A stretch of 64,000 nt of DNA. It comes from Puccinia triticina. Lineage: Eukaryota > Basidiomycota > Pucciniomycetes > Pucciniales > Pucciniaceae. The notes beneath the pieces are model-generated. The model saw only the letters and a program-made list of their open reading frames with translations. It was not told where the DNA came from and ran no database searches. The stretch lies in the NCBI RefSeq assembly GCF_026914185.1, contig NC_070563.1, positions 186,001 through 250,000 of the forward strand, read 5' to 3'. Shown piece by piece: positions 1 to 13,100 of the stretch. The first letter of the stretch is position 1, and each line of letters starts with the position of its first letter. The translations under genes and the position numbers were made by a program.

Positions 1-540
1 ATCTGAATGGCGTGCAACTTGACAACACCAAAAAGCATGGCGTGAGAACTCCCATACGCCAAGTCTGCAGGTGTATGACGCCGGAGATGCCAATTGCTCA
101 AGAAATGTTGGCATTGTGGTAGTCAAACTGATACACACGGCAGAATGAAGGATTTGGTGTAGGGCTGGCGGACCCACACTCAAGACATTTCAGGATTGGG
201 ATCTCAAACCCTGCCTCTGCCCTTGCCAGGATATTCAAGGTTTAGACTCCACCTCCGCCAATTCAGGTTTGGTCTCATTACATTCTTTTGGCTCTTTCAT
301 TTTGGTTCTTTTCCCAGGATATGTTTCTCTTGTTTCTATTACTCTGCTTGTTGTTTCTATTGTTCCTCTGTTCTGCGGAATACCTCTGCTTTGGGTGTTT
401 GGTTCTCTGGTTGTGGTTTGGTTGCAGAATGTTCCACATTTGTTGTGTTGGTTTTTCTGGTGGTTTTCCGTTGGTTGTTGTTGTCTTAGCAGTGGACGTG
501 TGTCGGACACAAGGGTCAGGTGCACACCACTCATCCTAGA
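1..540. other. unassigned sequence
   Basis: I recognise no gene here. Open frames of 80-100 codons run on both strands through a T-rich and TTG-rich stretch at 270-490, which is the usual source of spurious frames. No domain motif is visible. Confidence 0.4.
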
Positions 541-1101
541 CTAAAGATGGCAAACAGGTACCCAGCACCCGCCGGCGGGTACTCATCAGGTTGGCCATTA
601 CCGCCGCCGCGGGTGCCAAGTACGGGTACAGGTGTCTGTTTTTGTGAGATTTTCAGGCGGGTACCGCTGTGCGGGCATTTTGCTTTGGGCGAGATTATGT
701 CACAAGCAAGAGGCACCGGCTTAGTGCAAAGTTGGTGAGCAGGGGAATGGCGGTCTCTTTCTACTCTAAGAATAACAAAATAAAAACAGGTTTGCTCAAC
801 AAGTGGAACAAAGGCATCGAAGTCAAAAAGAGGAGGAAAATAATGTCGCAAAAGGGGAAAGGCAAGGAGGAAGTGATAGAAATATTGTAATCTCCCTCTT
901 CAATTTTTTTTTCATTGTATCAAGGCATGAAATATACAAAAGCTGCAATAAATAAGGAAAAGTACCACCGGTACCTGCCAAAAAGACCCGGGTACCGCCG
1001 CCGTGGGTACCAAGTACGGGTACGGGTGTCTGATTTGAGCAAAAAACGCGGGCGGTACCCGGACACGCAGAGAGTACCCGGGTACTGATTGCCATCTTTA
1101 G
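541..1101. mobile_element. MITE with short TIRs, hAT-like terminus
   Basis: The ends are inverted copies starting CTAAAGATGGCAA. Inside each end there are further GC-rich inverted blocks full of GGGTACC words. The 561-bp interval has no credible ORF, so it would be non-autonomous. The terminus resembles hAT elements (TARRGATGGCAA-type ends), but I could not find a matching 8-bp target duplication, so the exact ends and superfamily are tentative. Confidence 0.5.
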
Positions 1102-1170
1102 TTAGCACCCTATTTCTTTAAGGTAGGTCCCTATGAGGCTGTGCTCCTGCCAAACTATATGTTGTAGGGA

Positions 1171-1621
1171 TAGGGTTGTCGGCGCCATGGGGTGAGGCGC
1201 GCCGAGGTGCGCCCCCCCGGGGTGTGCACCCGGGGCCCCGAGAATCTCAAGAACTGGGGTCGGCGCGCACCTCTTACCCGTGAAAATAGGGTGAGTCACC
1301 CAGGAACCCACTTTGAGAGAATGTTGCAACGGCGGCGCCTGCCACAGGAATGTGACAAGATGTACCAGCTTAGGGAAGAAATATTCATGCCTGTAGCAAT
1401 GGTGCAACAAATACTTCTTGCACCTGTTTTTCTCATTTTTGCGGCACAAAATGTAATGAAATTTCATGTACATTGTCGTTTAATATGTAATTCAACTTAA
1501 TAGTTGAAAATAGGTGGCACCAAGCTTGCCGGGGCGCCGCCAGCCAAAGGCGCCATCCTTCGGGCGCTCAGCAGGCGCCCCAAGGCGCACCCCTTTTGAA
1601 AAGGTGGCGCCGACAACCCTA
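1171..1621. mobile_element. hAT-type MITE with 8-bp TSD
   Basis: The element starts TAGGGTTGTCGGCGCC and ends with the inverted copy. It is flanked on both sides by the 8-bp duplication TGTAGGGA (1163-1170 and 1622-1629). Eight-base TSDs and short TIRs are the hAT signature. The 451-bp interior has no transposase and is rich in GGCGCC blocks. A second family member lies at 8443-9430. Confidence 0.85.
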
Positions 1622-1629
1622 TGTAGGGA

Positions 1630-2640
1630 TGTACCCCATTAGCTATTTAGCCCACCAAGCCTGTTCCCCTGGAGCTAAAATCCCTCACCCACGGGTATAA
1701 AATGAGGCCTCTCTCCAGCCATTTGTTCCTCATGCTGGCAATTCCCCCCACATCACACCAAATTATATACTACCTACAATTTCATATTATTACCCTTACA
1801 TGAAGTGCAATAAAAAGTCTAACACATTTTTCTCATCATCAATATAACAAGTACCTGGTGCCAGTACCCTGTCCTTGGTTCCAATCCTGGTTGAAGCATA
1901 GTGCTCCTACACCTTCACACCTCACCTGAGCCACCCCAGGTTCCATCCCCACTCTTGACATTGATGACAATCTCTCACCCAACCTCAGTTCAATTCCCCC
2001 TCTTCAAATCTTCATCACCAATGCTCATTAATACTCTATACATCACACATATTGATTGAACAACTTCATCCTGAACCAACCAATCCTATCACGTGATTAC
2101 AACTTGCAAAGCTTACCCTGGTGGGTCTTGTTATCTGGTAGTTGGGCAGAGCTTGCAAATCCCCCATCACCTTCTCCATTCTGATTTATCAAAAGGGTGT
2201 TGCAACCACTTTTTTGTCTTACAACATCCTTGTGTCTCCATTGTGTATTCTTCCGTTGTGGTGTACAAAAGTGCTTCCTGCATAGAATTTACAGGACTCT
2301 GCCGCTACAAGATAGTTCCAGGATAAAGTTGAGTGGTCTGGAGAGCTCTGCTCCGCTCTGTAAAGTAGTAATGGGGTGCAATAAGCATAATCAAGCAAGC
2401 AAAGTAACATGTAAATAGCCGCAAGTACATAGAAAGCCGCTGCAAATACAATAAAATCCTCCGTAAAGTAAAATTCAAAGTAGCTCTGCCACAAGTAAAA
2501 AGTAAATCTCCACACGTAAGGAATCCGTACAAGAATAAATAATCAGAATGAACCCAAAGTCTGAAAAAATCATGATCCTCAGATAATGGGAGAGGGGAAG
2601 AATTCCCCCCCTCCTCCCTAGAAAAGGAAAAACAACATGA
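1630..2640. other. TATA-bearing repeat module and unassigned sequence
   Basis: At about 1670-1730 there is a block reading agctaaaatccctcac followed by a TATA box (gtataaaatgagg) and a CT-rich tract. The same order recurs near 19330/22190, 28785, 30080-30170 and 31190-31240, always beside or inside repeats, so it is a piece of a dispersed element and not a host promoter. The words caaaagggtgttgcaacca at 2190 recur at 22548, 30468 and 31735 as the end of the same module. No gene was recognised. Confidence 0.5.
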
Positions 2641-4469
2641 GAGAAAGAAAACTATCCTCCTCCGCCCGCCTCCCACACACGCAATCCTCCAAGCCACACT
2701 CCCACAACCACACATTTTTTCTGTCCATTCTGCTCTCATGTGGATCTCCTGTCACCTTTGCTGCACGTCATTGCCCACTGTTGGATGCCTCTTGCCTTAG
2801 CTTCCTTGCCCCTGTCTAGCCTACAATTCCGGGATCCCACATGCTGCCTCCGCCCCGGCTCCGCCCGCTTTGGCTGCCACAGCTTCCCCCGGTCACCGCC
2901 GCTACTAGCCAGTCCGCGCCGGCCTGCTTAAGTCAAGTCCAGTTCCGCTGTTGAGCTCCGCCGCCCCCGCGCCGTGTAGAATAACTCCGCGCTCCACCTC
3001 AAAGACACCCTCAGGGCCAGCCCTGCGGAATCCGCAGTCCGCAACCTCTGCAAACCCGTGTGGTAAATTTGGTTCCCCGACCCAGATTTACCACCACACC
3101 GTCAAATCCACTGTGGTGACCAAAAGGGTGTATGTATGTAAATGACTGTTTTGTAAGCTGGATCATCCTTGTGTATGGTTTCACATGTATGTAACTGTAC
3201 TATCACAATACCTTTGCATATGTGCTTTTGGCATTGCAACAGGCACAGCACACCACACTGGACCCAGGTGGCATCCTTAAACCAGCGACCTCAAGATTTA
3301 CAGTCCCGTCTCCGGATTTTGAGGCAACTGGAGGTTCTGCTTTCCTCTATTCAGAATTCACTGTTCCAACATTCTCCGCCAGACTTCTTCTGACGGTCAC
3401 AAATATTTTTCTTTTATTTTTTCTGTTTGTTTTTGTGTTACCAGCGGGGAACAGGAGTATGGAAGTAAGTCCCCTCCATAGTACTTCTCATTTCCTTGCA
3501 AGCTGAATTTCTCTCACTAACATTAAGCAGAGCTTGCCTTTGAGAAACGGTAGAAGATTAAATTGCAATTTATCCTGTATTTCTTCTCTCTTTTCCAGTT
3601 TTTCTGGTGTTAGATGTTTTTCTGCGCAGTTTATTTAATGCAGCGCAGCGGGGGACCGCTACGCGGCCAGCCCAACAGGAGATAGCTCAGCGGGACAATT
3701 GCTGCGCTACCGCTGAAAGCAGCGGGTTGCCACATTTTTCCCAAACCAAAAAGCGGTAACGCAGCGGGCGGGGCCGCTGCTTTCAGCGTAGAAAAGCAGC
3801 CCCCAAAATCGCTGCGCTTTTTGCAGCGCAGCGCTTTCACCCTTGGTCTTCTCTAGTGTATTTTCCCAATAGGTTGTATTTTATTGTTGGATTCTCAAGC
3901 CTCTGGGGCCAAGAAATGGTGCTGTTCAATAGAAAATGTTCATCAGTTGGTTGGTAAAGTGGTTCGATGAGGTGTGGAGTGACCAATGTGCGAATGATGT
4001 TTTGGTTTGTGAATTGGCCATGGTGTGGTTCTCGTCTTTGACGGAGCAAGAAAACACTACAAACTGGCAATATAGAAATACTCCAGGTGGTCAAAAGGAC
4101 ACCCGGGGAGGAGGAGCAACCGCCCGAGAACACAGTTTTATGGCTCCTTCTCTGATCTTTTGTTATACGTAGACTCTCTAGAGGCCTTCCTCCCAGAATC
4201 CAGATGAACAATTTTTTGATGGAAAAAAATCCAATCCAACCAGACCAGCTCTCACTCAGTATAGGCTTAGCCTTGTTGGTTTCTCTCAGTTATTTCAAAT
4301 TAATAAATTTAGTGTCAATATCACCATGGATTTCATTGGTCCACTTCAAAACACAAAGAAGGAAGAACTCTGCAGAGGATATACAATTGGAGGTATACGG
4401 ACATATACTATCTTAATCAATAAGAAACATAAGCAACGCAACAACAAGAAACAGGGGAAGCCTGGTTGC
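2641..4469. other. unassigned sequence with dispersed repeats
   Basis: No credible gene. 3118-3270 is a diverged copy of 51880-52025 (both contain gcattgcaacaggcacagca), so it is part of a dispersed repeat, probably an LTR end. 3640-3835 is a compact GC-rich repeat built of GCAGCGCAGCG words, including a hairpin near its right end. Confidence 0.4.
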
Positions 4470-6711
4470 TTATTCCTCAAGCAGCACCTTTTCGGCCGCG
4501 TCCTCATCAGTGCTTTGGCCTCGAACTATTTCAACACTCAAGCGCCCGATGTCGACTAGTCCATGGAATGTTTTTAAGAAATCAGAAAATAACATGTTCC
4601 CTTGCGCGTTGGACTCCTGCAACTGTTTGGGGTCGGTACCGTTTTCCTTCCGCATAGAGTTCCAACGGAAACGCATCTTCTCCTCGAATGGAAGTAGCTT
4701 CTCCAAAAGCTTGGGTGTGTTCTCTTCGAAGATCATAGCTAGCTCCGGGGCCAATGTTTCTTGGCAGGCTACCGAGGGATGGATCGTTTCCATCGAAGTT
4801 TCATCCCAAGCCGTTGGGAACTTCCTTACTGTTTTCAAAGTTCTACTCATCACGCCTTGCCTAGGACTGAGTAGAGCAAAAGAAAAGCGCTCAAAAAGGG
4901 GAGATTCAACACTAAGCCTAGTACATATTACATGAGAAAAAGACTAACTCGTGGGGCGCCTGCTTTCCCCAGTCAGCCTGGGGTACCGGCAAGGACATGA
5001 GATATTGCTCATCGATTGCAAGCAAGTTGTACCTCATCAAGTTGGCCTAAAACAAGCAGTCTGTCATGAAAAGATGATCGCATAAGCAATTCCAATTGAA
5101 CAGAAAACACTTACTACCATCCAGATGAGGGTGATGTCGGATAGGTCGTGGTCTGCATATCCACCGCCAACATCGCTGTGAGACCCCGGGAACCAGACTT
5201 GCTTGAGCACTTGCGGGTATTGTTTAAAACCACTTGTCGAGGGCGTCCTCACCCATTTGGTGGGAGTAAAGTCTTTCCGTGTCTCATGAACAGCTGCTTG
5301 GTGAAACGCCCCAGTAAGTACTCAACATGGACATCTCGAATTTTATTGTTTTTGTTGACTTACCCATGGCATGAAATGCATACTTGATTTGGTGGCTCAA
5401 CTTGGTGTCCCTAAAGCCAAGGAGGTTAAAACTTTCACCAAAGAATCCAGCTTTTTTTTAGCACATTATAAACAAATTTCTTCGATCAGCACAGTACCGT
5501 AGTTCGAGATAGAAGCGTGATCCTTGTACGCCCTACTCACGCAGACCTAACGCTCCAACGGTATCCCAGACACCCACGCATTTCAGAGTGCCCTCAGCCA
5601 AGCGACACATGTGTTTTTGTCCTCCATGGCGATAGTTATCAAGGAATTTTTCGGCGGTGTCTGAACGCTCGGTCCCCTCCAACCGAACCTGGTAGGCTGC
5701 AAGTACTTGATGAAAGTCGGCCATACCCGCAGTTGTCAAGATCCCAATATCAGCTATCAAACTGGCGATCGTCCTCGCGGTAAAAGCACCCCGAGAGAAA
5801 CCGAATAGGCTATAATCAAATGGATATTCTCAGGTCAAAGAAACTTATGGAAAAAACAATCCCTGTAGTATTTTTAACCTACAAGACTTCGTCCCCTGGG
5901 ATATAGTTTTGAGCAATGAACGCATAGGCTTCTCTGATTTTTGATAAAATACCAGATCCAGTAGCTCCTTGTGTTAGATCGAGCTTTTCAATAAAATTAA
6001 GTCAGTTGAATCCATAAATTCGGCTGTACACTTTTAAATCTTGTTGCTTACTGCTAGATCGTCCGTTGTTCCTGAGTTCAAAACAAGCACCAGGAGTTAA
6101 CAAACCCATGTTTGACAATTAAATTAACCTAAATTTGTGGCTGATAGTGGAAAACTAACCAAGGCCAGCTTGGTAGAACACGACTTGAGGTATAGGAGGA
6201 AAAGTGCGACGATCCTCAGGAAAAATACAGCGTGCTACAAGATAAATTAGTCAGTATATAGGATGAAGAAGAGTTCTAACAGTAAAAGTCCTTGTCAGAA
6301 AGAGGCCGGTTCCTCACATAGTTTCAGCACATTTGTTGCTGAACTAGGGGCTGAATTCAGTCCGTTCTTCCAAGTCCCTGCACAGAGCGAGAATTAGTCC
6401 GACGGACCTATGTAGTGTAAGAAAGACGTGAAGAATCGAGGAATGGACCGACCATCACAACATATGATTATACGCTTATGCAAGCGAGGTGCACCCTGTG
6501 TAATTTTCGGAGAAAGCATTTCGGCCTCGACGTAGCCAGAAGCATACAGGTTCGTGGGCAGCGTTGAGGAGCGGACGTTGCTTCCGGCCCTGCTCCCTTG
6601 AACATCATTTTTTTTGATCCCAGGCATATCTGTGTTCGATCGGGTCGGGGGCGTTTTGCTTGGCGGCATAGCAGGCGAAACAGCTGTAGTCAAATCAGGA
6701 AGTCGCCACAT
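4470..6711 (-). CDS. DUF2235 (Tle1-like) alpha/beta hydrolase, 10 exons
   Basis: I assembled ten exons, all GT-AG: 6711-6453, 6377-6318, 6234-6160, 6071-6052, 5983-5883, 5809-5541, 5450-5364, 5293-5115, 5046-4925, 4866-4470. They sum to 1569 nt, an exact multiple of three, giving 522 residues. The product matches the DUF2235 family of predicted alpha/beta hydrolases, related to the catalytic domain of bacterial type VI phospholipase effectors. Visible motifs are CDGTW (residues 85-89), LTQGATGSG, the nucleophile elbow GFSRG with Ser177, GVWDTVG with Asp254, FHDTKLS-like FRDTKLS, and FPGSHSDVGGGY with His329, which would complete a Ser-Asp-His triad. ETIHPSV near the C-terminus is also typical. 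Substrate and location are unknown, though fungal members are often predicted lipases. The start codon at 6711 is the first in the frame; MPPSK a few codons downstream is an alternative. No disabling change was found. It is one of two complete-looking host genes here. Confidence 0.88.
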
Positions 6712-8434
6712 TTAGCACGATTTGGATGTAAAGATAAAAGACCTCTAAAAGAAGGAATAAAAAATGGAAATTTCCATGACGAACGGCTTCTACTTTCGGG
6801 GCTTTGACACTCAGCTTTTGATGCTTCTTTCGAGAGGAAAAATTGGTATAATTCTTTGGCAAACATCGGCATTTCTGGGGACAATTCCAGTTATTCAGAA
6901 ATGTGATGTACACAAGTGGTATAGTAACCTTGGACTTTGGGCGGGATGCGCAGGTTGTAAGACGCAAGAAGATATAATAATTGCTGGTATGATCGGGAAA
7001 CAAAACGAGGAGAAATTGGGAAACTGGCCAGACAGGCAGTCTCTTCTTGCCTTTAAATATTCCGAAGGCGCACCACCGTAACATATCTCTTCTCCCATGC
7101 CACAAGCCGGATGATACGAGCAGAGACAGCCGGATTTCCGTGTCAGTTGGTCGCCGTTCTCCAGGAGCCCAATAAATGCGATGTGTTGTAAATGCTGGCG
7201 TAAATGCAGTGGCACAGCAAGGATATTAGGTTCGCGCACTTTGGGTTACATAGCGACGATTGACGATTCCCAGACTTGGCGAGATTGTGCATCTCGGCTA
7301 TATCCTGGATTCCTACATGCCTTTTAACATCGCTTCACAGCTAAAGGCTGGGCTGCCAGCTGCTGCTCGTAATGTGCGCCCGACACGCCAGGGTTGACGA
7401 AGGGCAAGTTCAGCTGGCCAACGGGAATATGTATATATACGGAACGCGTTGATGGAGCTATTTGTGTAAGCTTTAAGTTGCTGTAACTTGAAGCGTGAAG
7501 TATCCTGAAGTATCTATCGATAGTGGCGCATCTATCTCTATGTATGTACAACGCCTTGGTCATTTTTGTTCATCCATGACTCTGAAGTTTCTCAACACAA
7601 AGGCAGGGTTGGGTCTTGCATGAGTTGTGCAGATGGAGTGAAGAGGAGGGGAGAATTTGATAGCAGGTTGACAGCTCTGTTTATGAAGCTTATTGTCTTT
7701 TCCAAGAAGCTTGGACAGAATTTAAAAAAAGGGGGTTGAAAAATTGACTCCCAAAAAATAATTTTTCGACTCCCAAATGTTGCAGACGTCCGGAAGACCA
7801 TATTTCGACGTCCGCACTGGGTCGCCAGGACCCAAAATTGGTCCGGGGAAATTTTGGAAGTCGGAAAATTAATTCCACTATCCAGAATGGGAGTCAAACA
7901 TTTAATTTCACAAAAAATGGCAAAAATAAAGAAAAATTTATATCTCCGCACGGCAGAGCCCAAACCGCCCCGAAGTGTTACAGCGTGCAGAATACCCTCC
8001 AGAGGGCACATGGTGAGCTGCGCGGCATTTTCTCACAGCAGGAAAGCCATGTGCTACTGTGGCTGTAATTTGGCAGATTTCTTATAATGAAGGAAAATTA
8101 CCAAAACCTTAGCTATGGTGCCCCAAAGTGCCCCAAAATTTCACAGAACTGATTTAAATAACCTCCCTAAAATATTTTAGCTTCTGGGCAGTACCCCACA
8201 AACAGAACTTAGTTTTGAGGGTGTGGCAGCTTTTGCTCATATCTCCTGCTAAGGTACTTATTATCCGGCACATTCATAACTTTTTCTTCCCATGCACCAC
8301 ATGCACAAAAATCTGATAGCACAGAGAATTAGGCCCTGTTTGGCACTGATATAATTATAGATGATATAATTGCTGATTAATTCAATATAAATAGAAAATT
8401 CAACATAAAGCCTCCAAATTCTTTTTGTAGGCAA
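6712..8434. other. unassigned sequence with fold-back remnant
   Basis: No gene was recognised upstream of the DUF2235 gene. 7700-7920 is made of repeated gactcccaa words in inverted orientation around ggaccca, related to the TIR of the large MULE at 36813 and to 58320-58430. It may be a small MULE-type fold-back remnant. The 24-bp word starting tgacagctctgtttatg at 7669 recurs at 19685, which suggests another dispersed repeat. Confidence 0.4.
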
Positions 8435-8442
8435 CCTACAGT

Positions 8443-9430
8443 TCTGGTTGTCGGCGCCACCCCTCATGGCGCGCCTAAGTGCGCCCGCTCAGCACCCGCG
8501 CACTTTTTTCTGAAAATGTGGGTCGGCGCGCACCCAGAGAGACTAATTTTGTCAGGAGCTGGGAAAGAGTTTAAAACAAGTCCCAGAACCATCAATAATG
8601 GAATTTGAATCCCTGATAGCCCTGTGAATCAAATTTCAGAGTATTCAACTCAAGTGGAAAGTAAAGAGTGAGGGCTAACTGAGACTTGCCAAGGCTTGAT
8701 GAGGCTTTCATCCTTACTCGTCTCTTTGTAGGTGGTCTTCAACCTTCTGCTTGTTTATTCTTTCAACAAGCCAAATCTGCTTTAATCCGCCAACTAGAAC
8801 CTTTCCTGCTGAACCCAATTGGTCAAAGCTGTCTGTGACTCTGTTTCCCATGGGCCAAAATGGGCTGGCTTCCTGATGTCCAATCTCCAAAATGTGTGAT
8901 ACAGACATTTAGTCCAGTTTTGAGCCGTTCAAACAACACTTTTTCAAAAACAGAAGAGCAAGCAAAAAAACTGGAAAAGAAAACTCCAAGTATGAAAACA
9001 TGAACCTATACAACTCCTTCCTTAAGCTCCAGCCAAGCTGGAAGCATTTCAAGAAGGCATTTTTTGACCAAGATCAAGCTCAGAATGAGGTGCTCCTCTC
9101 ACAGGAAGAGGCCTTACACTGTTTGACTTTGATTTGTTGGAACACTTTCCTCTGCTAAAATGGAATAAAGATTTTGTTGATGTTGATGTGATTAATACCA
9201 ACCCCAATGAGGATTCAAACTGGAACCCAAAATATCTCATGTGCTGATCTACTTGAAAATGTGTCTCCTTGTCTTATGTATTTACATATTTACTTCAAAA
9301 TTTTATAGATTTTATGATTTTACAAAAAAACGCTCGGCGCCCCGGCGCCCCCAGCCAAAGGCGCCAGCTGCTGGCATTTTTCAGGCGCTGTCTGGTGCGC
9401 ACTTTTTCAAAATTGGCGCCAACAACCATA
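8443..9430. mobile_element. hAT-type non-autonomous element with 8-bp TSD
   Basis: It starts TCTGGTTGTCGGCGCC and ends with GGCGCCAACAACCATA. It is flanked by CCTACAGT on both sides (8435-8442 and 9431-9438). Termini and GGCGCGC-rich subterminal blocks match the 451-bp member at 1171. The 988-bp interior has no recognised coding sequence. Confidence 0.82.
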
Positions 9431-9493
9431 CCTACAGTACTGGTCTCTTCCACTTTGAAATCAGATTCAACTGATTCAGCCATCTTCAGCACC

Positions 9494-9540
9494 ATAATAC
9501 CATTATATCACTTTTGACCAATATGAAGTGATATAATGGT
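9494..9540. repeat. perfect hairpin next to a Helitron end
   Basis: taccattatatcactt and its exact reverse complement are separated by about 12 bases. The right arm ends one base before the CTAG terminus of a Helitron. It looks like host DNA or a small hairpin MITE next to the Helitron insertion. Confidence 0.6.
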
Positions 9541-9720
9541 ACTAGAGGCCAAGGCGGCTCCGCTGCTGCAAGGCAAAAAGGCCCAAGGTACTGTGCACCG
9601 TTTTGGAACTTGTCCAGATGGTCTGGGGGCAAAAAAATGAATAAATAGGCCTTTTATAAAGTTTTGGAAAATATGACTTCATTTAAAATGCTTGATTGCA
9701 ATAAGCGTAACAGCATGCTT

Positions 9721-9827
9721 TGTTGGGGGTTACACAACAAAACTTGTATTTAGGCACGGCATTGTAGGGGGATTTGACCCCCGGGGGAATTTGGAAATTC
9801 ATCGCTCTACCATCATCTTGCTCAATA
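9721..9827 (+). repeat. Copia 5' LTR, 107 bp
   Basis: It starts TGTTGGGGGTTACACAAC and ends gctcaata, so the ends are TG...TA instead of the usual TG...CA. It differs from the 3' LTR only at one T/C position near its end. At 107 bp it is very short for an autonomous LTR element. Confidence 0.9.
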
Positions 9828-9844
9828 GGTTATGAGCCTGCGCG
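9828..9844 (+). promoter_or_regulatory. primer-binding site, initiator tRNA-Met anticodon region
   Basis: GGTTATGAGCCTGCGCG lies directly after the 5' LTR. It is complementary to the anticodon stem-loop of eukaryotic initiator tRNA-Met (CAU loop), with one base missing in the C run. Priming from an internal cut of this tRNA is known from Drosophila copia, whose PBS also begins GGTTATGGGCCC. Confidence 0.85.
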
Positions 9845-10123
9845 AATAAAATTCCCTGAAGAACTTGACATTTCATTATCACTGGACCTGATTCCGACTC
9901 GGGCAAACGATTATTCAACTACACTCTTGATTCTGTCTCAAGGGGCAAAAGAAAAACGAGCCCGATTCCGTCTTGGGCGTTGGAACTGAGGACTAAGGCG
10001 TTCTAGTTCAATTTTTTCCGTAAAGGGTTAGGCAAACAGACTGCTAAAGTGAGTCGACCTACGTGTGCATCTCCCAAAGTGGTTGTGGTGAACTACGCGC
10101 CACGTTTGTGAGCATCAGGCAAG

Positions 10124-13100
10124 GTGTCTTACTTTCAGATTCCGGATCTGCCTCGTGGAACTCGATCGGGGAAGCGATTCGACAAGCCGACCCCAATCAG
10201 ATCTGAATCACAAGCAACTAGGCCGATTGCACCTCTACCACCGGAGCACTCATCTCCTCATAGGTGTTTGCTGAATTTTCCGCCGTACGCAGCCATACAC
10301 ACTCCACTACCGAATTCCACGTCGGCGAGTCGTGACGAAATGAGCACTCAGGAGGGCCAGCCGGTGGACAAAGGGAAGAGTCCTGCTGGAAGTTCGAATG
10401 CGGGGCCCCAATTTGTCACGCTTGATCAGCTTGCATTGTTACTCCAGAACATTAATCGACCGGTCGAGCAGAAGGTTGAATCAAAGACTGGAACTGAACG
10501 TGCGGTGGCCTTGGCGGATGCGCTTTCAAAGTATCAGAAACTAGGGAAAGCAATTGAACCGCAATTGTCCGAGGACGGAGTCAACTTTCCGGACTGGGAG
10601 CTGTCCTTGAGGGCGACGGTCACAAGAGTCTTTGAAGCCGAGGAATACTTTGGGTCGACTGCGAAGGACGTCGATGCAGATAGGGCGGCACTCACGGGCG
10701 TCCTAGTGGAAAACAGCGTCCATCCGTCACTTGTTGCTTCGGTCCGGGGAAAAGCTGGGCGAGTAGCTTTCACAACTCTTCAGTCTCGATTTGCAAACGT
10801 GTCATGGACCTACATCATGTCCAGGTGGACCAAGGCGAGCGACCCGACGGACGTATCGGCTGACTTGAACACGGCCTACTCGGAGATGCAGACCTGTCTA
10901 GATGAGATCGAGAAGCGGACGGGGGCGATTAGCAAAGACTTGGTCCTGGCCCTATTACTCCATCAGAGGTGTCATCCGCACTTTCAAGGGATTGCCAATG
11001 CCCTGGATGCCCGAATTGCAGTCAATCCCAAGAGTATGATCTCTTCCAAAACCATCTTGGAGATAGCGGGTCGTATGAACTCGAGTGTCGTCCCAGCCCA
11101 GTCGTCGGTGTTCGCGTATAAGTCGGCGAGAGGCGGAGCTGGCGATGGAGCGGTCAAGAAAGGAGGGGACCAATCTCAGTCAATGGTCGAGAAGAGCGAC
11201 GCGTGGGCGAAACGGGTCTTGACGGAGAAGAATCCCTGCCGGTATTGCTACGAATGGGGTCATTGGATGAATGACTGTCCTCTCAAGAAGAACCAAAAGC
11301 CGCCGGTGGGGGATCCTCGACTCTTGAACCCGAATGCCCACTTGAAGAAGTCGTCGGTGTGTCATCCTGCTCTCATGCAGCGCTCCAAAGCGGCAGTGGC
11401 GTCGATTGAGAAACAGCCGGGGAGTGGCGACGCGGCGCTCTTGGACTCAGGCGCGACGGACAGCGTTAGCAACGATGTTCGTCTCTTTACATCTCTCAGG
11501 CCAATCTCCATGTCCCTTATAGTTGCCTCTACAGACCGATTTCCCGTGAAGCAATTCGGGGACATCGAGCTGCCGACGCCGTTTGGAAAATTGAAAGTAA
11601 CGAACGTGCTGTATTGCCCGAACATCAGCGGGACGATCATCTCTTTGGGCAAGTTCAGGAAGAGAGACGGCGAAGTCAGGTGGGATGGAGAAAAATATAC
11701 ACTTGTCCAAAATAATGTTCTCTTTCCCTCATTTGAAATCAATGACCGCTGTTTCTTGCGGTGTACTTTGTCGGAGATTTTCGCGGCTGCGACGTCGATC
11801 CAAGGGTCTGTGATGCACGAGAGGATAGGTCACTTATCTCTGAGAATGCTCCGAGAGTCAGTGAAGAAAGGGGCGGTGCTGGATGTGCCGGGGTTCGAGG
11901 TGGCACCGAACAGGGGATGCGATACGTGCGCCACCATGAAAGCAGTGCACTCGCCTGTTGACTCGCCGTCGAGGAACATCTGCCTGGAGCCTGGGGATGT
12001 GGTGGCGGCGGATCTCATCGGGCCATACGACCAGTCCATAGACAAGTTCAAGTATGTCCTCTCGGTTCAAGACCTGGATTCTGGGATGGTCTCGGCGATT
12101 CCTATCAAGACAAAGGGCGACGCGACACAAGAGGTCATGAACTGGATCAGGAAGTTCAACAATCTGTCTGGGCGGAAGGTGAAGAGAGTACGTACGGATA
12201 ATGCCTTGGAGTTTGTAAGGAGTGGAAAGATGGCTGAATTCCTGGCGACTGAGGGAATTGTCCACGAGAAGGCCGTACCGCATGAACACCATCAAAACGG
12301 GGCAATTGAGAGGGTGAACCGGACGCTGGCGGAAATGGCGAGGTCGCTGCTTCACACGAAGAGACTGCCCAAGTATCTGTGGTCATATGCGTTCCGGCAG
12401 GCGGCATACATCTTCAATCGGTTGGTGCATCGGGGGCACGAAGTGACGCCTATCGAGAAGGTCCTCGGGACGAAGCCATCATTAGCGTTGTTGAGGGTGT
12501 TTGGGTGCGTGGCGTATATGTATGATCATACGCACAAGAAGCAAATGGTGCCTTACTCTGAGAAGACCAGGCACATCGGCGTGGCGCCAGAGTCGAAGGG
12601 CTGGCTTCTGTGGGATGAGAAGACAAAAAAGGTGTCGGTGGCGGCTTCGGTTCAGTTTGAAGAGGACAAACCTCATGTGATGGCGGACGTCGTGGACGCT
12701 GGAACGGACATGGAGGTCGTCTGCTCTGCTATTCAATGCGAGCGGCTTGGGGACTTCAGGCTGGGTGACGAGCTGGATCTTCAGGACACGGTGCTGGCGG
12801 CGTTGGAGGGGCGTGACCCATACGGCGGTGACTCCCCGACTTATCGTGAGGCGATTGAATCTCCGGAGGCTGGCGAGTGGCGAGGCGCAATGGATGAGGA
12901 AAGGAGGTCGCTGGAGGAGCTGGGGGTCGCGATGGAGGACGATCCGCCTGCAGATAAAAAGAAGCTACTCAGGTCTAGGTGGCTGCTTGGTACCAAGAGG
13001 ACGATGCAAGGGGCGCTCAGGAGGAGGAAAGCCCGGATAATTGTGGGCGGTCACAAGCAGATAAAGAAGGTCAACTACGACGAAACCTTCGCGCCAACAC

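Noticed and set aside
3640..3835. GC-rich repeat as a TIR element
   Set aside because: The outer GCAGCGCAGCG words are in direct, not inverted, orientation and no TSD could be found; left as an unassigned repeat.
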